Made by a program: the position numbers and the translations under genes | Notes under the pieces: generated by a model | Told to the model about the DNA's origin: nothing | What the model saw: only the letters and a program-made list of their open reading frames with translations | The model's database searches: none | Shown here: in pieces, positions 53,824 to 64,000 of the stretch | How positions within the stretch are numbered: the stretch's first letter is position 1 | How the letters are laid out: the number at the start of each line of letters is the position of its first letter | Assembly: GCA_050176585.1 (NCBI GenBank) | Contig: JBFXHX010000003.1 | Coordinates: 1-64,000, forward strand | Direction of reading: 5' to 3' | From: CAYYWP01 sp050176585 | GTDB taxonomy: Bacteria > Desulfobacterota > Binatia > HRBIN30 > CADEER01 | Length of the DNA: 64,000 bases

Positions 53824-55077
53824 ATGGCGAAGCACGGTGACGATCGCAGCGGCAATCTGGTCTGTTCGTTCTGCGGCAAGAGCCAGGACGAGGTCCGGAA
53901 GCTGATCGCAGGCCCCACGGTCTACATCTGCGATGAATGCATCGACCTCTGCAACGACATCATCGCGGAGGAATGCGACCAGGAAGAGGGGCTCACATCC
54001 ACCTCGGCGGTGCCGAAGCCGGCGGAGATCAAGAAGGTGCTCGACCAGTACGTGATCGGCCAGGAGCGCGCCAAGCGCGTGTTGGCCGTCGCCGTGCACA
54101 ATCATTACAAGCGCATCGACTCGCAATTAGTCACCGGCGACGTCGAGCTGCAGAAATCGAACATTCTCCTGATTGGACCCACGGGGTCCGGCAAGACGCT
54201 GCTGGCGCAGACCTTGGCGCGCTTTCTCCAGGTGCCGTTCACGATCGCCGACGCGACCAGCCTCACCGAGGCCGGGTACGTCGGCGAAGACGTGGAAAAC
54301 ATCATCCTCAGTTTGCTGCAAAACGCGGACTACGACGTCGAGAAAGCGCAGCGCGGCATCGTGTACATCGACGAAATCGACAAGATCTCCCGGAAGGGGG
54401 ACAATCCTTCGATCACCCGCGACGTGTCTGGCGAGGGCGTCCAGCAGGCGCTGCTCAAGATCATCGAAGGCACGACCGCGAGCGTTCCGCCCAAAGGCGG
54501 CCGCAAGCATCCGCAACAGGAATTCCTGCAGGTGGACACCTCGAACATCCTCTTCATCTGCGGGGGCGCCTTCGTCGGGCTCGAAGACATCATCCGGCGC
54601 CGGATCGGCATGAAGGGGATCGGCTTCGGCGTCGAGATTCGCGCCCGCGAGCAGGGGCCACAGCGCAACCTGCTGCACGACGTGCAGACGGAAGACCTGC
54701 TCAAATTCGGCCTGATCCCCGAGTTCATCGGCCGTCTCCCGATCATCGCGACGCTGGACGAGCTGCACGAGCAGGACTTGGTGCGGATCCTCAAGGAACC
54801 GAAGAACGCCTTGACGCGCCAGTTCCAGAAGCTGTTGGAGATGGAAGGTGTACACCTGAAGTTCACCGACGGCGCGCTGGTGGCAATTGCCCGGGAGGCG
54901 TTGCGCCGCAAATCCGGCGCGCGCGGGCTGCGCGCAATCATTGAGGACGTGATGCTCGACCTCATGTACGACATCCCCTCGCAGCCGAACATCAAAGAAA
55001 TCCTGATCGCCGAAGAGGTGATCACCAAGCGCGAGCAGCCGATCGTCCTCTACCAGAAAGCAGCCGAAACCGCCTGA
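53824..55077 (+). CDS. clpX: ClpX, ATP-dependent protease unfoldase
   Basis: 417 residues. The N-terminal zinc finger has C14xxC17 and C36xxC39. The AAA+ module has GPTGSGKTLL (Walker A) and VYIDEIDKI (Walker B), and the IGF loop that docks on ClpP appears as GIGFG near residue 262. It recognises tagged or folded proteins and feeds them to ClpP. It lies ten bases after clpP and 27 before lon. Confidence 0.98.
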   Translation: MAKHGDDRSGNLVCSFCGKSQDEVRKLIAGPTVYICDECIDLCNDIIAEECDQEEGLTSTSAVPKPAEIKKVLDQYVIGQERAKRVLAVAVHNHYKRIDSQLVTGDVELQKSNILLIGPTGSGKTLLAQTLARFLQVPFTIADATSLTEAGYVGEDVENIILSLLQNADYDVEKAQRGIVYIDEIDKISRKGDNPSITRDVSGEGVQQALLKIIEGTTASVPPKGGRKHPQQEFLQVDTSNILFICGGAFVGLEDIIRRRIGMKGIGFGVEIRAREQGPQRNLLHDVQTEDLLKFGLIPEFIGRLPIIATLDELHEQDLVRILKEPKNALTRQFQKLLEMEGVHLKFTDGALVAIAREALRRKSGARGLRAIIEDVMLDLMYDIPSQPNIKEILIAEEVITKREQPIVLYQKAAETA

Positions 55078-55104
55078 CCGGCGTCGCGGATAGAAGGACC
55101 GCTC

Positions 55105-57561
<2,457 letters not shown>

Positions 57562-57569
57562 CCGGCTGG

Positions 57570-57599
57570 TTGACTCTCCGCTACGTCGTTTGTTATACG
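57570..57599 (+). promoter_or_regulatory. Sigma70-like promoter for hupB
   Basis: TTGACT at 57570-57575 and TATACG at 57594-57599 with an 18-base spacer, eight bases past the lon stop and about 40 before the hupB start. This would let hupB be expressed independently of lon. Confidence 0.55.
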
Positions 57600-57638
57600 G
57601 GCCAGCTTGCGTGTTTGTCGCGATCACTGAGGGGAAGA

Positions 57639-57920
57639 ATGACCAAAGCTGAGCTCATCGAATCCGTAGCAAGCAAGGTTGATCTCCCCCGTGCGACGGC
57701 CGAACGCGCGGTCAACACGATGTTCGACGAGATGGTTTCGGCACTGAAACAGGGCGACAAGGTCAATATCTCCGGCTTCGGCACCTTTTCCATTTCCTCC
57801 CGTAAGGCGCGGACCGGTCGCAATCCCAAAACCGGCGAGAGCATCGAAATCGCCGCCTCGCGCGCGGCCAAATTCAAGCCCGGCAAGACGCTGAAGGACG
57901 AGATCAACGACGGAAAGTAG
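57639..57920 (+). CDS. hupB: DNA-binding protein HU
   Basis: 93 residues, typical HU. The helical dimer core begins MTKAELIESVASK, the GFGTFSISSRKARTGRNPKTGE stretch forms the DNA-binding arms with the RNP at their tip, and the end is basic. It bends and compacts DNA. ATG 57639 has GAGGGGAAG just before it. The tig-clpP-clpX-lon-hupB order is a common proteobacterial arrangement. Confidence 0.96.
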   Translation: MTKAELIESVASKVDLPRATAERAVNTMFDEMVSALKQGDKVNISGFGTFSISSRKARTGRNPKTGESIEIAASRAAKFKPGKTLKDEINDGK

Positions 57921-57949
57921 CCACGGCGGCGGCGCAGGGTGATCCGGCC

Positions 57950-58021
57950 GGGCGGTTAGCTCAGCGGGAGAGCATCGGCCTTACAAGCCGGGGGTCATCC
58001 GTTCAAATCGGATACCGCCCA
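57950..58021 (+). tRNA. tRNA-Val (anticodon TAC)
   Basis: Acceptor GGGCGGT/ACCGCCC, D-arm TAGCTCAGCGGGAGAGC, anticodon loop CTTACAA giving TAC, T-loop GTTCAAATC. No encoded CCA. Confidence 0.95.
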
Positions 58022-58081
58022 CTAGCGTTCCCAAGCAGGAGAGCAGCGGCGCACCGCCGCCGAGAATCAAACATGAACCAA

Positions 58082-58159
<78 letters not shown>

Positions 58160-58195
58160 TTATCATCGCCACTGTTAACGGTCACGGAGCCAGTC

Positions 58196-58651
58196 ATGAA
58201 GTCGACAGCCATGCTCACGCGGGAGGAGGCCCTCGAAGCGCGCCGCTGGTACGTCATCGATGCGCGCGACAAGGTCCTCGGCCGCGTCGCCAGCGAGGCG
58301 GCCAAGCTCCTGCGCGGCAAGGGCAAACCCGGCTTCACTCCGCACGTGGACTGCGGCGATTTCGTCGTCATCGTGAACGCTGAGCACGTGAAGCTCACGG
58401 GACCGAAAGCGAGCGGCAAGGTCTATTACCGCCACAGCGGGTTTCCCGGCGGCATTCGCTCGCGGACGGCGGAGGAGCTGCGCAACGAGCACCCCGACCG
58501 CATTCTGCGCTTTGCGATCGAGGGGATGCTGCCCAAGAACCGCCTCGGCCGTAAACTGGCCACCAAGTTGAAGATCTACGCTGGCGCCGATCACCCGCAC
58601 GCCGCCCAGCAGCCGATGGTCGTCGACGTGCAGCACGCGAGCCGCCAGTAG
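58196..58651 (+). CDS. rplM: 50S ribosomal protein L13
   Basis: 151 residues of L13. RRWYVIDARDKVLGRVASEAAKLL lies at the N-terminus, KVYYRHSGFPGG in the middle, and AIEGMLPKNRLGRK and KIYAGADHPHAAQQP towards the end. It sits early on the 23S assembly map. It starts at ATG 58196, with ATG 58211 as alternative. rpsI follows 14 bases later, the conserved rplM-rpsI pair. Confidence 0.97.
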   Translation: MKSTAMLTREEALEARRWYVIDARDKVLGRVASEAAKLLRGKGKPGFTPHVDCGDFVVIVNAEHVKLTGPKASGKVYYRHSGFPGGIRSRTAEELRNEHPDRILRFAIEGMLPKNRLGRKLATKLKIYAGADHPHAAQQPMVVDVQHASRQ

Positions 58652-58665
58652 GAGAGGAGCCGCCG

Positions 58666-59064
58666 ATGGCCGAACGCCCGAATACCAATGCCGCAACTGG
58701 CAAACGCAAGACCGCAGTGGCGCGGGTGCGCCTGTTATCGGGCGGCGGCTCGATCACGGTCAATCGGCGCGCGATCGACGAGTATTTCGGCCGGCCAACC
58801 CTCCGCATGATCGTCAACCAGCCGCTCGAGCTCACTAATACCAAGGGCAGCTATGACATCGCGGTGAACGTGGTCGGCGGCGGCGTATCGGCGCAGGCGA
58901 CGGCGATCCGGCACGGCATCACCCGCGCGCTGATTGACGCCAACCCGGAGTTCCGGCCCGTGCTCAAGAAGGCCGGCTTCGTCACTCGCGATCCGCGCGA
59001 GGTCGAACGCAAGAAGTACGGCCGACACAAAGCGCGCAAGCGCCCGCAGTACTCGAAGCGCTAG
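58666..59064 (+). CDS. rpsI: 30S ribosomal protein S9
   Basis: 132 residues of S9. GKRKTAVARVRLLSGGGSITVN is at the start, GGVSAQATAIRHGITRAL in the middle, and the basic tail KKYGRHKARKRPQYSKR reaches into the 30S P site. GGAGAGGAG precedes ATG 58666. Its stop lies within a small hairpin shared with the convergent lptG. Confidence 0.98.
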   Translation: MAERPNTNAATGKRKTAVARVRLLSGGGSITVNRRAIDEYFGRPTLRMIVNQPLELTNTKGSYDIAVNVVGGGVSAQATAIRHGITRALIDANPEFRPVLKKAGFVTRDPREVERKKYGRHKARKRPQYSKR

Positions 59065-59069
59065 GCGCT
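59057..59069. terminator. Small hairpin over the convergent stops of rpsI and lptG
   Basis: AGCGC-TAG-GCGCT covers the rpsI stop codon and touches the lptG stop three bases later. It is short for a terminator and has no T-run, but it is the only structure between the two convergent genes. Confidence 0.35.
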
Positions 59070-60141
59070 ACTCGCTCGACAAGAAGAGCGTCCCGCCGAG
59101 CAGCAGATAGAGGGCGTTAGCCGCCCAGGCGGCGATCATCGGCGGGATCGCGCCGCTCTGGCCAAGGGAAGTCGCAAGGCCGAGCAGCACCCAGTACCCA
59201 AATCCCAGTGCGGTGCCGAGGCCGACCGTCGCAGCGATGCTCGGATGCCGGCGCAGCCGGGCCGCGACCGGCACGGCGACCATGACGAGCACGGCGTTCG
59301 CGAACGGCAGCGCCGTCTTCAAATACAGATCGACGAGGTAGTGCGACGCGTCGATCCCCTTGTCGGTGAGGCTATCGACGCGGTCGCGCAGCGCCGTGAA
59401 GCTCAACTCCTCGGGTTCGCGTTGCACTTCGAGAAAATCGTTCAGCGTCTCGGGAATGACCAGCCCGTCGGCCGCCAGCGGCACGGTCACGAACGCACCG
59501 TTGTCCAGCCGCTGCTCGACCGCGCCGGTGCTCTGCCAGCGTTCCCCGGTCCAGCGAGCGCGCGGCACGCGGACGACGCTGTGCAGGCGATAGGCGTCGT
59601 CCAAATGGTAGATCGTCAAGTCGAATACCGTCTGTTGGGCGCGGTCGACATAGTCGATGTGATAGAAGCCAGCGCCGCCGCGGTACCAGATGGCGCGGTC
59701 GCTCAGGACACCGCGCAGCGCGCGTTCGCGGATCTCGACGTTGTTGACATATTGGAACTTGCGCGAAGCATACGGCACGACCGTTTCGTTCCACGCCAGC
59801 GCACCGAGGCTGATCACACCCGCGAGCAGCAAGACCGGCACCGCCGTTTGCCCGAGGCTCACTCCGCCGGCGCGGAGCGCGGTGATCTCGTTGCGCCGCC
59901 CGAGCAGGCCATAGGTCAGCAACGCGGCGGTCACCACGGCCGGCGGCGTGATCTGCGTCAGCATGAGCGGGATCTTGTAGAGGAAGTAGCGCGTCGCCTC
60001 GCCGGCGGTCGCGCTGTGGCGAATGAGCACGTCGAGCCGATCGAACAGGTCGATCAGCAGGTAGAGGAGCGTGAAGGCGGCCGTGATCGGGATCAGCAGC
60101 CCGATGAACTGGCGCGCGATGTAGCGTTGCAGAACGTTCAG
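59068..60141 (-). CDS. lptG: LptG, LPS export permease
   Basis: 357 residues of the LptF/LptG (YjgP/YjgQ) family with six membrane segments, three on each side of a periplasmic beta-jellyroll (about 130-265). It works with LptF and LptB2 to extract LPS from the inner membrane. The family N-terminus (LNVLQRYIARQFI) is reached only from a CTG codon at 60141, six bases after GGGAG; the first ordinary start, GTG 60030, would delete the first membrane segment. The gene lies 15 bases after lptF in the same frame. Confidence 0.9.
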   Translation of the reverse strand: MNVLQRYIARQFIGLLIPITAAFTLLYLLIDLFDRLDVLIRHSATAGEATRYFLYKIPLMLTQITPPAVVTAALLTYGLLGRRNEITALRAGGVSLGQTAVPVLLLAGVISLGALAWNETVVPYASRKFQYVNNVEIRERALRGVLSDRAIWYRGGAGFYHIDYVDRAQQTVFDLTIYHLDDAYRLHSVVRVPRARWTGERWQSTGAVEQRLDNGAFVTVPLAADGLVIPETLNDFLEVQREPEELSFTALRDRVDSLTDKGIDASHYLVDLYLKTALPFANAVLVMVAVPVAARLRRHPSIAATVGLGTALGFGYWVLLGLATSLGQSGAIPPMIAAWAANALYLLLGGTLFLSSE

Positions 60142-60156
60142 AGGTGGCTCCCGAGG

Positions 60157-61338
60157 TCAGTTCGTCGCGGCGCCGGCCCAGGTCACCCGCCGGCGGATCG
60201 AGGCGGTGAGGCGCTGCCAGATGGGTTCCCGTCCAATCGCGGTTTCGCGCGCCGCTCGGCTGACTAGGATCACCGCCACCAATGACAACGCGGCATTGGG
60301 GAGCCATACGGCGAGCGCCGGCGGCAAGACGCCACGCTCGCCGAGGTTCTGGCCGAACGTGAGCAGCAGATAATACAGGAAGATCAGCACGAGGCTCACC
60401 GAAAAACCGCGCGAGTGCACGGAGCGCGACGGCTGGATGCCGAGCGGCACGCCGAGCGCCGCGAAGACCAGACCGGCGAAGGGAATCGAGAACTTTCGAT
60501 GCAGCTCGATGCGCTCGAGGAATGCCGGCTGGCCAGCCGCCTGCTTTTCCGCCAACGCGGCGCGGAGCTCCGGAAAGGTCATCTCGCTGGCGTCGCGCTC
60601 GCGATTACGCAACTGGGCGAGGGCGACGTTGAGATCCAAGGTGATGTCGTACGACGTGAATCGCGTATCCTGGTACCCGTCGCCCCGGTCGGTGCTGTAG
60701 ATGCCGCCGTTCTCCAGGCGCAGGGTCAGGCTGTGATGGCGCTCATCGGTGATCAAGCGGCCGCTCTCGGCGTAGATGGTGTTCTGGCTGGCGTCGTCCC
60801 GGTTGTCGGATACCAGGATGCCTTCGAGCTGGTCACCGGCCGGCCGAATGCGGTTGACGTAGATCACCAGGTTCTTGAACTCGTCGTTGAACACCCGGGG
60901 TTTGATGCCCGCCGTCGCGCGCGTCTTCACGATCTCGTACAGTCCCAAGCGGAGGTGGTGGTTCCCCCACGGCCGTGCGACAAACGAGAGCCACAGGGTC
61001 AGCAGCGACACCGCGATGGCGAAGACGCTCACCGGCCGCAGCAGCCGATAGATGCTGACCCCGGCGGCGCGCAGCGCCGTGATCTCGCTGTCCGACGACA
61101 AGCGCCCGAACGCCACCAGGATGGCGAGCAATAGCGCCATGGGCACCGTGACCTCGAGGAACGCCGGCAGTATGTATGAGAACACGCGCGCCATTTGGGT
61201 CAGCGGCACGCCGCGATTGACCACCAGCTCGACCAGCTTGAGGATGCGCACGATGAGCAAGATCGAGGTGAAGATCGCGAGCCCGAGCACGAATGGCACC
61301 GCCAGCTCGCGGAGAATGTAGCGGTCCAGAATCTTCAC
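60157..61338 (-). CDS. lptF: LptF, LPS export permease
   Basis: 393 residues of the LptF family: KILDRYILRELAVPF at the N-terminus, EITALRAAGVSIYRLLRP between membrane segments, a periplasmic jellyroll domain (about 130-270), then FSIPFAGLVFAALGVPLGI and further membrane segments. The GTG at 61338 fits the family start; ATG 61371 would add 11 residues. rlmB begins divergently only nine bases away (61348), so the promoter of one must lie within the other's coding region or one start is misplaced. Confidence 0.93.
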   Translation of the reverse strand: MKILDRYILRELAVPFVLGLAIFTSILLIVRILKLVELVVNRGVPLTQMARVFSYILPAFLEVTVPMALLLAILVAFGRLSSDSEITALRAAGVSIYRLLRPVSVFAIAVSLLTLWLSFVARPWGNHHLRLGLYEIVKTRATAGIKPRVFNDEFKNLVIYVNRIRPAGDQLEGILVSDNRDDASQNTIYAESGRLITDERHHSLTLRLENGGIYSTDRGDGYQDTRFTSYDITLDLNVALAQLRNRERDASEMTFPELRAALAEKQAAGQPAFLERIELHRKFSIPFAGLVFAALGVPLGIQPSRSVHSRGFSVSLVLIFLYYLLLTFGQNLGERGVLPPALAVWLPNAALSLVAVILVSRAARETAIGREPIWQRLTASIRRRVTWAGAATN

Positions 61339-61347
61339 GATGAGGCG

Positions 61348-62142
61348 ATGGTAGTGAAGGGGCGACGGCATGTAAACGCGCGCACCGCGCAGCGCGACGA
61401 GTCGGCACTGCGCTGGGTATACGGGCTCAATGCCGTTGCGCGCCGAATAGAAGCGCAGCCGGACTCGGTACGCGAGCTCCGCGTGGTTGTCGCGCCCGGC
61501 GGACGGCGCAATCGCCTCGTCGCGGCGGCGACCGCGGTCGGCATCCGCGTGCGCGAGGATGAAGCGGCCAGCCTGACGCGACTCACCGGCAGCGACGCAC
61601 ACCAAGGCATTGCGGCGCTCGTGGAGGGCTTCGATTACGCCGATCTGGAGGGCGTGTTGGGAGCGAGCGCGGGGCCCGTCCTCGTGCTCGACCAGATCCA
61701 GGATCCGCACAACTTGGGTGCGTTGGTCCGCACCGCCGCAGCGGTCGGCATGGCTGCGGTCGTCATCCCGCGTCACGGTGCGGTGCCGGTGACGGCGGCG
61801 GTCGAGAAGGTCGCGGCCGGGGCGGTGAACGACGTGCCGATCTGCCGTGCCCCCAACCTGCACCGCTGCTTGCTCGACCTCCGGCGGCGCAACTACTGGT
61901 GCGTGGGATTGTCGGCGCGCGGCGAGCGCAATCTGTTCGAGCTCGACCTGCCCGACCAGTTCGCCCTGGTGGTCGGAGGAGAGACTGGCTTGCGTCCGCT
62001 CGTGGAGTCCACCTGCGACGTGCGGGTTTCGATTCCGCAGCGGCCGGATGTGGAGTCATTGAACGCCGCTGTGGCCGGGGCGGTCGCCATGTACGAGCTA
62101 GCGCGACGGACGCGCCGCCTGCCCAGCGGAAAACCGCGATGA
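61348..62142 (+). CDS. rlmB: SpoU/TrmH-family RNA 2'-O-methyltransferase, RlmB type
   Basis: 264 residues. The N-terminal substrate domain starts WVYGLNAVARRIE. The SPOUT knot has the three family motifs: DQIQDPHNLGALVRTAAA (motif 1), LVVGGETGLRP (motif 2) and SIPQRPDVESLNAAVAGAVAMYEL (motif 3). RlmB methylates a guanosine in 23S rRNA, while close relatives act on tRNA. ATG 61348 is the first reasonable start, but it leaves only nine bases to the divergent lptF start; a later start near GTG 61354 is possible. Confidence 0.88.
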   Translation: MVVKGRRHVNARTAQRDESALRWVYGLNAVARRIEAQPDSVRELRVVVAPGGRRNRLVAAATAVGIRVREDEAASLTRLTGSDAHQGIAALVEGFDYADLEGVLGASAGPVLVLDQIQDPHNLGALVRTAAAVGMAAVVIPRHGAVPVTAAVEKVAAGAVNDVPICRAPNLHRCLLDLRRRNYWCVGLSARGERNLFELDLPDQFALVVGGETGLRPLVESTCDVRVSIPQRPDVESLNAAVAGAVAMYELARRTRRLPSGKPR

Positions 62143-62207
62143 ACCCCGGCGGGTGGCCAGTGAAAACGCTGTTCGGAATCGACGCGCGCGCGGTGTTGCG
62201 CTTGATC

Positions 62208-62236
62208 TTGACACGGTGCACACCCGCTGTTAGTAA
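62208..62236 (+). promoter_or_regulatory. Strong sigma70-like promoter for the tRNA-tuf operon
   Basis: TTGACA (perfect -35, 62208-62213) with a 17-base spacer to TAGTAA (62231-62236). It lies 66 bases before the first tRNA of the Thr-Tyr-Gly-Thr-tuf-rpmG cluster, and no other gene intervenes after rlmB. Confidence 0.65.
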
Positions 62237-62301
62237 GCAGGTTTCACGCCAGGCGGCGGCGTGAACACTTGCCGCTATTTGCGTTACACGATCCCGTGCG
62301 G

Positions 62302-62373
62302 GCCGATGTAGCTCAAAGGTAGAGCGACTGACTTGTAATCAGTAGGTTGCCAGTTCGATTCTGGCCATCGGCT
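62302..62373 (+). tRNA. tRNA-Thr (anticodon TGT)
   Basis: Acceptor GCCGATG/CATCGGC, anticodon loop CTTGTAA giving TGT, T-loop GTTCGATTC. First tRNA of the tuf operon. No encoded CCA. Confidence 0.95.
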
Positions 62374-62382
62374 GCATGCTGG

Positions 62383-62468
<86 letters not shown>

Positions 62469-62498
62469 TAACTCATGGCGTCGATCAACGATAACAAC

Positions 62499-62572
62499 GC
62501 GGGAGTAGCTCAGTTGGTTAGAGCATCAGCCTTCCAAGCTGAGGGTCGCGGGTTCGAATCCCGTTTCCCGCT
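62499..62572 (+). tRNA. tRNA-Gly (anticodon TCC)
   Basis: Acceptor GCGGGAG/TTCCCGC, anticodon loop CTTCCAA giving TCC, T-loop GTTCGAATC. No encoded CCA. Confidence 0.95.
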
Positions 62573-62620
62573 CCTACCGACCCCACAGAAGCGCGTGGGT
62601 GTCACCTGGCCATCCGGGTC

Positions 62621-62694
62621 GCCCAGGTAGCTCAGTCGGCTAGAGCACGTCCTTGGTAAGGACGAGGTCGGCGGTTCGATTCCGCTCCTGGGCT
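62621..62694 (+). tRNA. tRNA-Thr (anticodon GGT)
   Basis: Acceptor GCCCAGG/CCTGGGC, anticodon loop TTGGTAA giving GGT, T-loop GTTCGATTC. It ends 40 bases before tuf. Confidence 0.95.
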
Positions 62695-62734
62695 CTCAGA
62701 TCCGTAGGCAACCAATAAGAAGGACAGCGCAGCA

Positions 62735-63925
<1,191 letters not shown>

Positions 63926-63937
63926 GCGGAGCTCCCT

Positions 63938-64000
63938 ATGCGCGATCTGATTTCGTTTACGTGCGACCAATGCAAGCGTCGCAACTACACCAGCACGAAA
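63938..64000 (+). CDS. rpmG: 50S ribosomal protein L33, N-terminal part
   Basis: The first 21 codons before the window ends: a short start, then FTCDQCKRRNYTSTK with the CxxC of the zinc-binding L33 type. The tuf-rpmG order and a GGAG ribosome site ten bases upstream support it. Truncated only by the window edge. Confidence 0.92.
   Translation, partial: MRDLISFTCDQCKRRNYTSTK

Overview
The window is about 64 kb of GC-rich chromosomal DNA from a diderm (Gram-negative) bacterium. It has no phage, insertion sequence or CRISPR array that I can recognise. Diderm status follows from lptF/lptG, lipid A aminoarabinose genes, a SurA-type periplasmic chaperone, an MltD-type lipoprotein transglycosylase and a PlsB acyltransferase. 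The gene orders mfd-surA-pdxA, tig-clpP-clpX-lon-hupB, rplM-rpsI and tRNA-Thr/Tyr/Gly/Thr-tuf-rpmG are of a proteobacterial or deltaproteobacterial kind. The dockerin protein with a very long Thr/Pro/Arg linker would fit an uncultured soil or groundwater lineage (I suspect Binatota/Desulfobacterota-like), but this is inference. A run of exactly 100 N at 7064-7163 shows the sequence is a scaffold, probably from a metagenome or draft genome.

Layout: 1-4 kb carries the end of an arn cluster (ArnA-like tail, ArnD, ArnT, and ArnB on the opposite strand between small repeats). Then come uvrA, the N gap, iscS with an A-type Fe-S carrier, an unknown gene and sppA. From 11 to 15.5 kb (minus strand) lies a complete BMP-type nucleoside ABC transporter. 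A frameshifted sulfatase relic and sat follow. 18-28 kb (minus strand) holds an MltD-like transglycosylase, pdxA, a beta-helix/SurA fusion, mfd and a CNNM-CBS protein. 28-30.6 kb holds a thiolase-like/DUF35 pair and two small unknown proteins. 30.8-35.1 kb (plus strand) is a murein-recycling operon (LD-carboxypeptidase, serine hydrolase, Mpl) followed by APS reductase.

From 35 to 39 kb there is a small XRE regulator, a dockerin-bearing surface protein with duplicated Cys domains, and two small zinc-ribbon proteins. 39-46 kb holds an RluA synthase, a class V aminotransferase, a mannose-1-phosphate guanylyltransferase, PlsB and a lipoprotein fusing a DUF151 bifunctional-nuclease domain to PDZ. 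46-49 kb has cytochrome oxidase assembly genes (cyoE, subunit III, sco). Housekeeping genes then run to the end: thrH, fabD, fba, tRNA-Leu, the tig-clp-lon-hupB proteostasis block, tRNAs, rplM-rpsI, lptFG, rlmB, four tRNAs, tuf and rpmG.

Shared pathways: sat and cysH make up two steps of assimilatory sulfate reduction. MltD, LdcA and Mpl connect murein turnover with reuse of the peptide. ArnD/T/B modify lipid A while LptF/G export LPS. CyoE, subunit III and Sco serve an aa3-type oxidase whose other subunits lie outside the window. The least ordinary features are the beta-helix/SurA fusion, the DUF151-PDZ lipoprotein, the duplicated Cys-domain dockerin protein, the abrupt codon-usage switch inside tuf, and several clean hairpins in leaders.
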